Shown in pieces: positions 16,669 to 23,777 of a DNA stretch of 32,368 nt. The notes below the pieces were generated by a model that was not told the origin of the DNA, searched no databases, and was given only the letters and a program-made list of their open reading frames with translations. This DNA comes from Amycolatopsis vastitatis. GTDB lineage: Bacteria > Actinomycetota > Actinomycetes > Mycobacteriales > Pseudonocardiaceae. The number at the start of each line of letters is the position of its first letter. Within the stretch, counting starts at the first letter, position 1. Location of the stretch: assembly GCF_002234595.1 (NCBI RefSeq), contig NZ_NMUL01000087.1:1-32368 (forward strand), given 5' to 3'. Position numbers and translations under genes: made by a program.

Positions 16669-17082
16669 TCAGCAGCGACCGGAGCGGTCGGCAGCTGCGA
16701 TTGGCGCGGGCCGGTCGGCGAGCGGACCTCCTTCGCGAAGCAGGTCGCCGAGAGCTTCCAGCGGTTCGGGAACGAGGCTGTACCAGCTCCACGTGCCGCG
16801 ACGCTCGCGCGTGAGGATGCCGGCGGTGACGAGTACCCGCAGGTGGTGGCTGAGTGAGGGCTGGGGCATGTCGAAGTCCTCGGCGAGGTCGCAGAAGCAC
16901 GCTTCGCCGCCGGGTGAATGCCGGATCAGGGACACGAGCCGGATCCGGACCGGGTCGGACAACGCCTTGAACAGCTTCGCGGCCGTCTCGGCCTCGGTGT
17001 CGCTGACGACCGCGGTGGGCTCGGCCAGCAGGAGGGTCACGGCGACCGGCTTCGGCCGGACGTGACCGTTGTGCGTGGCCAT
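16669..17082 (-). CDS. arsR: ArsR-family arsenic-responsive repressor 1
   Basis: This 137-aa winged-helix repressor has the family core FKALSDPVRIRLVSLI (residues 38-53), the metal-site motif CFCDLAEDF with Cys62 and Cys64, and the recognition helix QPSLSHHLRVL. Arsenite binding to these thiols releases DNA. ATG 17082 is chosen because GGAGGAG lies just before it; the longer frame to 17157 would run through the operator. The gene is divergent from the arsC-arsC-acr3-arsO operon, with two matched operator dyads in between, so it should control both itself and that operon. Confidence 0.9.
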   Translation of the reverse strand: MATHNGHVRPKPVAVTLLLAEPTAVVSDTEAETAAKLFKALSDPVRIRLVSLIRHSPGGEACFCDLAEDFDMPQPSLSHHLRVLVTAGILTRERRGTWSWYSLVPEPLEALGDLLREGGPLADRPAPIAAADRSGRC

Positions 17083-17133
17083 GGCTCCTCCTCGACGACT
17101 CGTGTGACCTCGGCGGTGTCGATCGTACCGCAG

Positions 17134-17157
17134 TTGGATTGACAAGAGTCGATCCAA
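17134..17157. promoter_or_regulatory. ArsR operator 1 (dyad)
   Basis: TTGGATTG-N8-CGATCCAA has arms complementary at 7 of 8 positions, and the symmetry continues one or two bases inward. It lies midway between divergent arsR and arsC, the usual place for an ArsR operator. Confidence 0.7.
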
Positions 17158-17167
17158 GCGTCTTCAA

Positions 17168-17191
17168 TTGCATCGGCAGACTTCGATCCAA
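17168..17191. promoter_or_regulatory. ArsR operator 2 (dyad)
   Basis: TTGCATCG-N8-CGATCCAA has the same architecture and the identical right half as operator 1, placed 34 bp downstream and 24 bp before the arsC start. Two phased sites suggest cooperative or stacked repressor dimers. Confidence 0.65.
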
Positions 17192-17215
17192 GCCGGTTCG
17201 CTCGAGGAGAGCCCC

Positions 17216-17863
17216 ATGACGCACGCCACGGACGGCCTGCCCGCACGCGAGGTCGGGCTGCAGCTGGACCGCATCGCCGACGAGCTCGCCGACCGCTTCC
17301 ACGGCGTCTTCGGCCGCGAAAACGCCGAGCTATTCGTGCGGGAGACCTACGACCTGCTTGCCGAGCACGCGACGGTCACCGTCCACTTGCCCGCGCTGAC
17401 CGCCCGGTTCGCCCGCGAGCGCCTGGTCGACCTCGGCCGGGCCGAAGGTCTGACCCAGGTCACCGTCCCGCAGGTGCTGTTCCTCTGCGTCCACAACGTC
17501 GGCCGCTCGCAGATGGCCGCCGCGTTGCTGGACCACCACGCCTTCGGCCGGGTCACCGTGCGCTCGGCGGGCTCGCAGCCCACGGGTGAGATCCCGGAGA
17601 TCATCACCGCCGCGCTGCGGGAGCTGCACGTCCCGCTGGAGGCCGCCTACCCGAAGCCGCTGACCGACGAGGTGCTGCGCGCCTCCGACGTCGTCGTCAC
17701 CATGGGCTGCGGCGACGCGTGCGCGATCTACCCGGGCAAACGCTACCTGGACTGGGACATCCCCGACCCGGATGGCGAACCGCTGCACATGGTCCGCCGC
17801 ATCCGCGACGAGATCGACCGCCACGTCCGCGGCCTGCTCGACGAACTCGGCAACCAACCGTGA
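17216..17863 (+). CDS. arsC: Arsenate reductase with N-terminal three-helix domain
   Basis: The product is 215 aa. Residues 1-80 form a three-helix bundle dimerisation domain found ahead of ArsC in actinobacteria. Residues 84-215 are a low-molecular-weight phosphatase-type ArsC with the catalytic loop Cys91-VHNVG-Arg97-S, a second conserved Cys in TMGCGDAC, and the general-acid region YLDWDIPDP. It reduces arsenate to arsenite, in actinobacteria probably using mycothiol/mycoredoxin. ATG 17216 follows GAGGAGA at 17204-17210. It is first in an operon, 11 bases before a second ArsC, and it lies directly behind the operators. Confidence 0.9.
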   Translation: MTHATDGLPAREVGLQLDRIADELADRFHGVFGRENAELFVRETYDLLAEHATVTVHLPALTARFARERLVDLGRAEGLTQVTVPQVLFLCVHNVGRSQMAAALLDHHAFGRVTVRSAGSQPTGEIPEIITAALRELHVPLEAAYPKPLTDEVLRASDVVVTMGCGDACAIYPGKRYLDWDIPDPDGEPLHMVRRIRDEIDRHVRGLLDELGNQP

Positions 17864-17874
17864 AAGGAACCTCC

Positions 17875-18279
17875 ATGTCCCGCACTCCCGAGGTGCTGTT
17901 CGTCTGCGTGCACAACGCCGGCCGCTCGCAGATGGCCGCCGCGCTGCTGCAGCACTACGCGCTCGGCCGGGTCGCCGTGCGCTCGGCCGGTTCCGAGCCG
18001 GCCGACAAGGTCAACCCCGCCGCCGCCGAAGCGCTGGCCGAGTGGGGCCTGGACATCACGGCCGAGGTGCCGACCAAGCTCTCGACCGAGGATGTCGAAG
18101 CCTCCGATGTCGTGATCACCATGGGCTGCGGCGACACGTGCCCGATCTTCCCCGGCAAGCGCTACCTGGACTGGCCCCTCGATGATCCGGCCGGGCAGGG
18201 CGTCGACGCCGTCCGCCCGATCCGCGACGAGATCGACCGCCGCGTCCGTACCCTGCTCGCCGAGCTCCTCGACGCCTGA
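17875..18279 (+). CDS. arsC: Arsenate reductase, stand-alone ArsC
   Basis: This 134-aa low-molecular-weight phosphatase-type arsenate reductase has the catalytic loop Cys11-VHNAG-Arg17-S, TMGCGDTCPIFPGKRYLDW, and a closing helix IRDEIDRRVRTLL. It lacks the three-helix head of its neighbour but is otherwise close to it (same TMGCGD.C and PGKRYLDW stretches), so the pair probably arose by duplication with loss or gain of the head. ATG 17875 follows GAAAGGAA. The tail of the upstream gene lies 11 bases before the start, and acr3 starts 33 bases after the stop. Confidence 0.92.
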   Translation: MSRTPEVLFVCVHNAGRSQMAAALLQHYALGRVAVRSAGSEPADKVNPAAAEALAEWGLDITAEVPTKLSTEDVEASDVVITMGCGDTCPIFPGKRYLDWPLDDPAGQGVDAVRPIRDEIDRRVRTLLAELLDA

Positions 18280-18312
18280 CCACCCGACGACCTACTTCTG
18301 GAGGCACGGTCA

Positions 18313-19407
18313 GTGACTGAGACCGCCGACAAGACCGCCACCCCAGCCGACGCCGACGTCCTGCACAGACTGTCCTTCCTGGACCGTTTCCTCCCGGTGT
18401 GGATCATCGCCGCGATGGCCGCCGGGCTGGGCCTGGGCAGCGTGATCCCCGGGCTGCAGGGCGTGCTGGAGGCCGTGAAGATCGGGCAGGTGTCGCTGCC
18501 GATCGCGCTCGGCCTGTTGCTGATGATGTACCCGGTGCTGGCGAAGGTCCGCTACGACAAGCTCGACACCGTCACCCGCGACCGGCGCACCATGGTGCTG
18601 TCGCTGGTGCTGAACTGGATTCTCGGCCCGGCGCTGATGTTCGCCCTGGCGTGGCTGCTGCTGCCGGACCTGCCGGAGTACCGGACCGGGTTGATCATCG
18701 TCGGCCTGGCCCGCTGCATCGCCATGGTGATCATCTGGAACGACCTTGCCTGCGGTGACCGCGAGGCCGCCGCGGTGCTGGTCGCGTTGAACTCGGTGTT
18801 CCAGGTGATCATGTTCGGCGTGCTCGGGTGGTTCTACCTCGACCTGCTGCCCGGCTGGCTGGGCCTCGACATCCAGAGCGTCAGCTTCTCGCCGTGGGAG
18901 ATCGCGCTGAGCGTGGTCATCTTCCTCGGTATCCCGCTCGCCGCGGGCTACCTGTCCCGCCGCGTCGGTGAGGCGCGGAAGGGCCGCGAGTGGTACGAGG
19001 GGAAGTTCCTGCCGAAGATCGGCCCCGTCGCGCTCTACGGGCTGCTGTTCACCATCGTCGTGCTGTTCGCGCTGCAGGGTGAGACCATCACCTCCCGGCC
19101 GCTGGACGTCGCCCGGATCGCGGTGCCGCTGCTGGCGTACTTCGCGATCATGTGGGGCGGCGGCTACCTGCTCGGCAAGGCCTCCGGGCTGTCCTACGCG
19201 CGGACGACGACGCTGGCTTTCACCGCGGCGGGCAACAACTTCGAGCTGGCGATCGCGGTCGCGATCGGCGTGTTCGGCGTGACCTCCGGGCAGGCCCTCG
19301 CGGGCGTAGTCGGCCCGCTGATCGAGGTGCCCGTGCTGGTCGGCCTGGTCTACGTCAGCTTGTGGCTGCGCAAGCGCTGGGTCGACAAGGCCGTGCAGCC
19401 GAAGTGA
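18313..19407 (+). CDS. acr3: ACR3-type arsenite efflux transporter
   Basis: The product is a 364-aa integral membrane protein with about ten helices that expels arsenite using the proton motive force. Family hallmarks are GLLLMMYPVLAKVRYDKL (residues 67-84), GLARCIAMVIIWNDLACGD with the essential Cys135, and AGNNFELAIAVAI with the conserved Glu in a broken helix. GTG 18313 is preceded by GGAGG at 18300-18304. The stop overlaps the next gene (GTGA), so arsO is translationally coupled. ArsC feeds it arsenite. Confidence 0.94.
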   Translation: MTETADKTATPADADVLHRLSFLDRFLPVWIIAAMAAGLGLGSVIPGLQGVLEAVKIGQVSLPIALGLLLMMYPVLAKVRYDKLDTVTRDRRTMVLSLVLNWILGPALMFALAWLLLPDLPEYRTGLIIVGLARCIAMVIIWNDLACGDREAAAVLVALNSVFQVIMFGVLGWFYLDLLPGWLGLDIQSVSFSPWEIALSVVIFLGIPLAAGYLSRRVGEARKGREWYEGKFLPKIGPVALYGLLFTIVVLFALQGETITSRPLDVARIAVPLLAYFAIMWGGGYLLGKASGLSYARTTTLAFTAAGNNFELAIAVAIGVFGVTSGQALAGVVGPLIEVPVLVGLVYVSLWLRKRWVDKAVQPK

Positions 19408-20459
19408 GCACGACGAAGGTAGTGGTCATCGGCGGTGGCCAGGCCGGTCTCGCCGCGGGCTACTACCTGCGCCGCGCCGGGCTCGACTTCGTCATCCTCG
19501 ACGCCCAGGCCACTCCCGGTGGTGCGTGGCCGCACGGCTGGGACTCGCTGCGGTTGTTCTCCCCGGCGCAGTTCAGCTCGCTGCCGGGGTGGCCGATGCC
19601 GCCGTATCCGAGCGAGTGGTATCCGCCGGCCGGGCATGTCGTGGACTATCTGACTGCCTATGAGAAGCGCTATGAGTTGCCGATCCGCCGGTCGGAACCG
19701 GTGTCCGCGGTGTCCCGGACGGAGGGTGGTCTGCAGGTCGCGACCGACTCGGGAACGTGGTCGGCGGAGGCGGTGGTTAGCGCGACCGGGACGTGGTGGC
19801 GGCCGTTCCTGCCGCTGGTTCCGGGCAGCTTCGCCGGCCGCCAGCTGCACACCGTCGACTACCGCAACCCGGATGAATTCGCCGGGCAGCGCGTGGTCGT
19901 TGTGGGCGGCGGAAACTCCGGAGCGCAGATCGCGGCCGACCTCACCACCGCGGCCGAGGTCACCTGGGTGACCAGACGCCCACCCCGGTACCTGCCCGAC
20001 GAGGTCGACGGGCATGCGTTGTTCGATGCGGCCACGCGGCGCCGCCGGGTGCTCGACCGAGGTGAAGCCGACACCGGTGGCGTCGCGGCGCTCGGCGACA
20101 TCGTCGCGCTGCCCCCGGTCCGCCGGGCCCGCGATGCGGGGCTGCTCACCGCGAAACCGATGTTCGCCCGCTTCGACGAAGACGGTCCGGTGTGGAGCGA
20201 CGACACCCGGTTGCCCGCGGACACGGTCATCTGGTGCACCGGATTCCGCCCCGCCCTGTCCCACCTGGCCCCGCTGCGGCTGCGCGGCGCCGACGGCCGG
20301 ATCGCCACGCACGGCACCCGCGTCGTCGACGAGCCGCGGCTGCACCTGCTCGGCTACGGCGACTGGACAGGCCCGGCCTCGGCGACGCTCATCGGCGTCG
20401 GCATGACCGCGCGGGCCGCCGTCGCCGACATCACGAGCCACCTGGATACGGGCCGATGA
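19404..20459 (+). CDS. arsO: ArsO-type flavin monooxygenase 1
   Basis: This 351-aa flavoprotein has an FAD Rossmann motif GGGQAG at residues 10-15, an NAD(P)H Rossmann motif GGGNSG at 168-173, and the group signature LRLFSPAQFSSLPGW. The tail WCTGFRP is the usual link between the two dinucleotide sites. ArsO enzymes lie next to arsenite exporters; their reaction is not firmly established and is thought to be oxidation of an arsenic species. GTG 19404 overlaps the acr3 stop by four bases, fixing the start; the frame is open further upstream, but only as a shadow of acr3. Confidence 0.82.
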   Translation: MSTTKVVVIGGGQAGLAAGYYLRRAGLDFVILDAQATPGGAWPHGWDSLRLFSPAQFSSLPGWPMPPYPSEWYPPAGHVVDYLTAYEKRYELPIRRSEPVSAVSRTEGGLQVATDSGTWSAEAVVSATGTWWRPFLPLVPGSFAGRQLHTVDYRNPDEFAGQRVVVVGGGNSGAQIAADLTTAAEVTWVTRRPPRYLPDEVDGHALFDAATRRRRVLDRGEADTGGVAALGDIVALPPVRRARDAGLLTAKPMFARFDEDGPVWSDDTRLPADTVIWCTGFRPALSHLAPLRLRGADGRIATHGTRVVDEPRLHLLGYGDWTGPASATLIGVGMTARAAVADITSHLDTGR

Positions 20460-20512
20460 GCGTTGCCACCCTTCGTCCATGAGGCATGAACTGTTCAGTC
20501 CTTGCTGATATG

Positions 20513-20526
20513 ACAGTGAGCGCTGT
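20513..20526. promoter_or_regulatory. Short dyad in front of cmtR
   Basis: ACAGTG-AG-CGCTGT is an imperfect palindrome (5 of 6 pairs) ending 12 bases before the cmtR start. It probably overlaps the promoter, so autoregulation is plausible. There is no Shine-Dalgarno sequence between it and the ATG, so the transcript may be leaderless. Confidence 0.45.
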
Positions 20527-20538
20527 ACTGTCCGATTC

Positions 20539-20880
20539 ATGCTGACGTGTGAGACGCGGGGCGCTGCGCTGGCCCGGCTCGGGCGTGCACTGGCCGACCC
20601 GACCCGCTGCAAGATCCTGGTGTCGTTGCTGGACGGGGTGAGCTACCCCGGTCAGCTCGCCACGGAGCTGGGGTTGACGCGCTCGAACGTGTCGAATCAC
20701 CTGGCGTGCCTGCGCGGCTGTGGCTTGGTCGTGGCGACGTACGAGGGTCGCCAGGTGCGCTACGAGCTCGCGGACGCGCACCTGGCCCGTGCGCTGAGGG
20801 AGCTGGTGCAGGTGGTGCTCGCGGTCGACACGGCGGAGCCGTGCGTGGACGACGAGCAGCCGGTGGCGGTGGACCGATGA
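20539..20880 (+). CDS. cmtR: CmtR-type cadmium/lead-responsive repressor
   Basis: This 113-aa ArsR-superfamily repressor matches the mycobacterial CmtR type by its metal-ligand positions: Cys24 (DPTRCK), Cys57 and Cys61 (LACLRGCGLV) and Cys102 (AEPCVDDE). These are the same residue numbers described for the Cd(II)/Pb(II) sensor. The recognition helix is TRSNVSNHLACL. Binding of Cd or Pb releases DNA. The stop overlaps the start of the CDF exporter (ATGA), so sensor and exporter form one transcription and translation unit. It is not an arsenic sensor of the C-x-C type seen in the other two single-domain ArsRs here. Confidence 0.88.
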   Translation: MLTCETRGAALARLGRALADPTRCKILVSLLDGVSYPGQLATELGLTRSNVSNHLACLRGCGLVVATYEGRQVRYELADAHLARALRELVQVVLAVDTAEPCVDDEQPVAVDR

Positions 20881-21572
20881 GCGGGGACGCCGGCAAGCGG
20901 AGCGAGCTGCCACTGGCCACCGTGCAGGACAGCTGCACCGACGGCTGCTGTGCACCGGAAGCCGTCGCGACGGTCGATGCACAGAGGCGGGCCGTGCTGT
21001 CGCGGCGGGTGCGGCTGCTGGTCGGCGCGACCATCACCTACAACGTGATCGAGGCGGTCATCGCGATCTCGGCCGGCTCGATCGCGTCGTCGACGGCGCT
21101 GATCGGGTTCGGGCTGGACTCGGTGATCGAGGTCGCCTCGGCGGCCGCGGTGGCGTGGCAGTTCTCCGGTCAGGATCCGGAAGCCCGGGAACGGACGGCG
21201 TTGAAGGTGATCGCGGTGTCGTTCTTCGCGCTGGCCGCCTACGTCACGGTGGAGTCGGCGCGGTCGCTGTTCGGCGCGGAAGCGGCGGAGCACTCGACGG
21301 TCGGGATCGTGCTCGCCGCGGTGTCGCTGCTGGTGATGCCGTTCCTGTCCGCCGCGCAGCGTCGCGCGGGCCGGGAGCTGGGGTCGGCGAGCGCGGTCGC
21401 GGACTCGAAGCAGACCCTGTTGTGCACCTACCTCTCCGGTGTCCTGCTGGTCGGGTTGCTGCTGAACTCGCTGTTCGGCTGGTCGTGGGCCGACCCGATC
21501 GTCGCGCTCGTCATCGCCGCGGTCGCGGTGAAGGAAGGCCGGGAAGCCTGGCGCGGCGAGCACTGCTGCTGA
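20877..21572 (+). CDS. CDF-like cation efflux transporter with Cys-rich ends
   Basis: This 231-aa membrane protein of the cation diffusion facilitator type has about six helices. The helix pair SSTALIGFGLDSVIEVASA and the later SAVADSKQTLLCTYLSGVLL carry the metal-site acids of the family. It lacks the cytoplasmic C-terminal domain of full-length CDF proteins and is therefore a short form. The N-terminus contains CTDGCC (residues 20-25) and the protein ends HCC; these thiols may bind soft metals. ATG 20877 overlaps the cmtR stop. Exported metal is probably Cd, Pb or Zn, inferred from the coupled sensor. Confidence 0.8.
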   Translation: MSGDAGKRSELPLATVQDSCTDGCCAPEAVATVDAQRRAVLSRRVRLLVGATITYNVIEAVIAISAGSIASSTALIGFGLDSVIEVASAAAVAWQFSGQDPEARERTALKVIAVSFFALAAYVTVESARSLFGAEAAEHSTVGIVLAAVSLLVMPFLSAAQRRAGRELGSASAVADSKQTLLCTYLSGVLLVGLLLNSLFGWSWADPIVALVIAAVAVKEGREAWRGEHCC

Positions 21573-21646
21573 ACCACTGAGCTCGGTCTCAGCTCCTCGG
21601 TGAGACGCTGAACCCGGACGAACGGGCTTGCCGAGAGGACGGCGCC

Positions 21647-22159
21647 ATGGACCGGCAGGCAGTGCACGAGCAGTGGGAACGCGACCGCGTCGCCTTCCAC
21701 GAGCTGGTGGCCGCCGCGACGTCCGCGGAGCTGCGGCGCCGGTCCGACGGCACGCGGTGGACCAACCAGCAGCTGTTGTTCCACTTGGTGTTCGGCTATC
21801 AGATCGTGCGCGCCCTGCTCGTCCTGGTCCGCGTGTTCGGGCGGCTACCGGACCCGGTGAGCCGCGAATTCGCCGCGGCGTTGAACGCGGTGACCCGGCC
21901 GTTCCACGTGATCAACTACCTCGGTTCGTGCGGCGGCGGCCTGATCGGCCCGCACCAGGCGGCGCGCTGGCTCGACCACATCATCGCGTCCCTGCACCGC
22001 AGCCTGGACCGGACTGGCGAGGCGGATTTGGCGCGTGGGATGCACTACCCGACGCGCTGGGACCCGTTCTTTCAGCCTTACATGACCCTCGCCGACATCT
22101 ACCGCTACCCGGCCCAGCACTTCGCCTTCCACCAGCGCCAGCTCACCCTCAGCCCGTGA
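21647..22159 (+). CDS. DinB-superfamily protein
   Basis: This is a 170-aa four-helix-bundle protein of the DinB/maleylpyruvate-isomerase type. It has a metal-binding His triad pattern: His46 (QLLFHLVFG), then His158 and His162 (PAQHFAFHQRQL). Actinobacterial relatives are thiol (mycothiol or bacillithiol) transferases, but many have no known substrate. The start ATG 21647 follows GAGAGGA. Its 3' end overlaps the convergent M28 peptidase gene by 11 bases. Its place in the metal island suggests a thiol-linked detoxification role, which is inference. Confidence 0.75.
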   Translation: MDRQAVHEQWERDRVAFHELVAAATSAELRRRSDGTRWTNQQLLFHLVFGYQIVRALLVLVRVFGRLPDPVSREFAAALNAVTRPFHVINYLGSCGGGLIGPHQAARWLDHIIASLHRSLDRTGEADLARGMHYPTRWDPFFQPYMTLADIYRYPAQHFAFHQRQLTLSP

Positions 22160-23300
22160 CCGAAGTCGCCAGGCGCCGGACCGTGGCGGCGACCAGGCGG
22201 GTCGCGGCGACGAGAGTGTCGGTCTCGACACGGTCGGCGGTCTCGGCCGGGGTCTGATAACCGGGCATACCCATCCCGATCCCGACCGCGGGCAGCCCGA
22301 CGGCGGCGTAGCGACGGTTGTCCGACGCCATGGCCCCGGCGCGCAGCGGAACGCCGGTCTCACGGCCGGCCTGGTCGAGCGCGGCCAGCAGGGCATGCGC
22401 CGGGCCCCCGGCTTCGACGGCCGCGGCGTCGCCGAGCCGGGCGGCCCCGTCGACGTTGAGCACCACCGTGCCGGGCGCGACCGTCGGGGCGTGGTGGGCG
22501 GACCCGCGCGCACCGGCTTCCTCGGCATCGAGCAACGCGACCGCCAAGCCGACCCCATCAGGCAAGGAGCCGGCGAGCAGCCGGGCCGCCTCGAGGACCA
22601 CTGCGACCCCGGAGGCGTTGTCGGCGGCGGCGGACAACCGCTGCCCGGGATCGTCGCCGACGCCATCGAAGTGCGCGGTGAGCAGCACGTCCAGTGCGCC
22701 GGGCTGGCGCAGCCTGCCGTGGATGTTGGAGCCGGAGGTCTCGACGGTGCGCAGCGGCATCGACGCGGTGACCAGCTCGCCGACGGTCATCTGCTGGTGC
22801 AGCTCGGCGCGGACCGCGAGGACCGGCAGGTCGCCGGCCGGTGGGCCGGCGATCATCTTCGGCATCCACCCGGCCTCGTCGGTCCCGCGAGGCACCAGCA
22901 GCCCGGCCGCGCCGTCGCGGGTAGCTCGCGCCGAAACCCCCAGGTCCGGCGCGAGCACCCAACGGCCACCGAGCCGATCCGCGGTCGCGGTCACCAGCTC
23001 ACCGGTGCGCGGCCCGGGCAGCTCCGCCGACGCGAGGTGCTCGACGAAGTCGCGGCGGTGCACCAGCTCCCGCTCACCTAGCCGCAGCTCGGGCGTCCGG
23101 TACAGCTCGCGCACGACCGCCGGGAACCCATCGGCGCTGACTGTGGCGCCGATCGCGCGCAGCTGTTCGGCCAGCCAGGCCGCCGCCGCGCGGCCGCCCG
23201 GCGTGCCGACCCGGCGGCCGGTGAAGCGGTCCGCGGCCAGCTCGGCGACGGTGTTCCGCAGACTGCTGCCGGAGACGGCGGTCGTGGCAGTTGCGGTCAT
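22149..23300 (-). CDS. M28-family-like peptidase with one altered zinc ligand
   Basis: The product is a 383-aa M28 (aminopeptidase/PSMA-like) protein. An N-terminal helical part and a PA-like insert (AAGLLVPRGTD) precede the catalytic domain. Zinc-site residues seen are His210 and Asp212 (TAHFDG), Asp227 (ADNASG), Glu260-Glu261 (DAEEAG) and an Asp in LNVDGAA. The last ligand, normally His in 'Y-H-T-P', is Gln349 (GYQTPAETAD). One of two zinc ions may thus be bound differently or lost. No signal peptide is visible, so it should be cytoplasmic. ATG 23300 overlaps the stop of the 75-aa Cys-rich gene by four bases, fixing the start and implying coupling. Confidence 0.82.
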   Translation of the reverse strand: MTATATTAVSGSSLRNTVAELAADRFTGRRVGTPGGRAAAAWLAEQLRAIGATVSADGFPAVVRELYRTPELRLGERELVHRRDFVEHLASAELPGPRTGELVTATADRLGGRWVLAPDLGVSARATRDGAAGLLVPRGTDEAGWMPKMIAGPPAGDLPVLAVRAELHQQMTVGELVTASMPLRTVETSGSNIHGRLRQPGALDVLLTAHFDGVGDDPGQRLSAAADNASGVAVVLEAARLLAGSLPDGVGLAVALLDAEEAGARGSAHHAPTVAPGTVVLNVDGAARLGDAAAVEAGGPAHALLAALDQAGRETGVPLRAGAMASDNRRYAAVGLPAVGIGMGMPGYQTPAETADRVETDTLVAATRLVAATVRRLATSVTG

Positions 23301-23524
23301 CCGCAGCAACCGGCGCCCTGCGCCACGGCGTCGGCCTTGGCGGCCGGGTCGCAGCAGGCACGGGCCGCGGTCGCCGCTTCGGCGGTGCCGCAACACGTCG
23401 CCGCCGCCGCCGCCGTCGTCGTGGTGGTGGTGGTCGGTGCGGTGCCGCAGCAGCCGCTGGCGGCCGGCGGGGTGAAAGCCTCGGCTGGGTCGCCGGCGAA
23501 TCTGCCGATCGTCTCGCTCGTCAT
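23297..23524 (-). CDS. 75-aa Cys-Cys-rich small protein
   Basis: This small protein starts MTSETIGRFAGDPAEAF and contains four vicinal Cys pairs: SGCCG, TCCG, ACCDP and GCCG at the very end. Between the first two pairs is a run of seven Thr and five Ala, encoded by the GTG/GTC-rich repeat near 23420-23445. The CC pairs suit soft-metal or arsenite binding, suggesting a metallothionein-like buffer or metallochaperone. I know no firmly characterised member. ATG 23524 has AAGGAG five bases upstream. It sits between a second Cys-rich mini-gene and the M28 peptidase in an operon divergent from arsR2. Confidence 0.8.
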   Translation of the reverse strand: MTSETIGRFAGDPAEAFTPPAASGCCGTAPTTTTTTTAAAAATCCGTAEAATAARACCDPAAKADAVAQGAGCCG

Positions 23525-23549
23525 CGGAACTCCTTGAAGTGGTTGAGGT

Positions 23550-23699
23550 TCAGAAGCGGGAAGGAAGCTGCAGTGCCTGGGTTCGGGCCCGGTCGAGCAG
23601 GGCGTCGGCACGGCACTGGCCGGTGCAGACCTGCGCGCAGGACTCGCAGAACTCCACCGTCCCAGCGGTGCGGAACAGACGTCGGATCAACGTGATCAT
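23550..23699 (-). CDS. 49-aa Cys-rich mini-protein
   Basis: This short gene runs from ATG 23699 to TGA 23550. The product has a basic amphipathic head (ITLIRRLFRTAG), a compact Cys cluster EFCESCAQVCTGQCRAD (four Cys as CxxC and CxxxC), and a helical tail LLDRARTQAL. The cluster could bind one metal ion or one As(III). Similar short 'FCxxCxxVC...CR' proteins are widespread in actinobacteria without function. It is first in the minus-strand operon, only 78 bases from arsR2 across the presumed operator. There is no strong ribosome site, only TAGG at a distance of about eight. Confidence 0.7.
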   Translation of the reverse strand: MITLIRRLFRTAGTVEFCESCAQVCTGQCRADALLDRARTQALQLPSRF

Positions 23700-23711
23700 G
23701 AGGCGACCTAT

Positions 23712-23775
23712 CTAGACGTTCATCTAATCAACGTGGCCTAGTTTGCCGCTGGATTAGATGGATGTCAATATAGAT
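23712..23775. promoter_or_regulatory. Divergent operator region with ATCTA/TAGAT inverted repeats
   Basis: CATCTAATC (23721-23729) and GATTAGATG (23752-23760) are perfect complements. ATCTA also occurs at 23710-23714 and TAGAT at 23771-23775, giving two ATCTA boxes on one side and two TAGAT boxes on the other. The AT-rich block contrasts with the GC-rich surroundings and spans the 78-base gap between the 49-aa gene and arsR2. It is very likely the ArsR operator and both promoters. Confidence 0.65.
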
Positions 23776-23777
23776 GG

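Noticed and set aside
16367..17302. Minus-strand ORF of 311 codons overlapping arsR1 and its operators
   Set aside because: It is out of frame with arsR and runs through the operator region; no domain is seen.
21573..21646. Terminator after the CDF gene from the CTGAG/CTCAG stem
   Set aside because: The stem is only five base pairs with competing pairings and no T-run; too weak to call.
23400..23450. GTGGTGGTGGTGGTC-type triplet repeat as a possible microsatellite or CRISPR-like element
   Set aside because: It encodes the Thr/Ala run of the 75-aa Cys-rich protein; no spacers or regular repeats exist. No CRISPR array was seen anywhere in the window.
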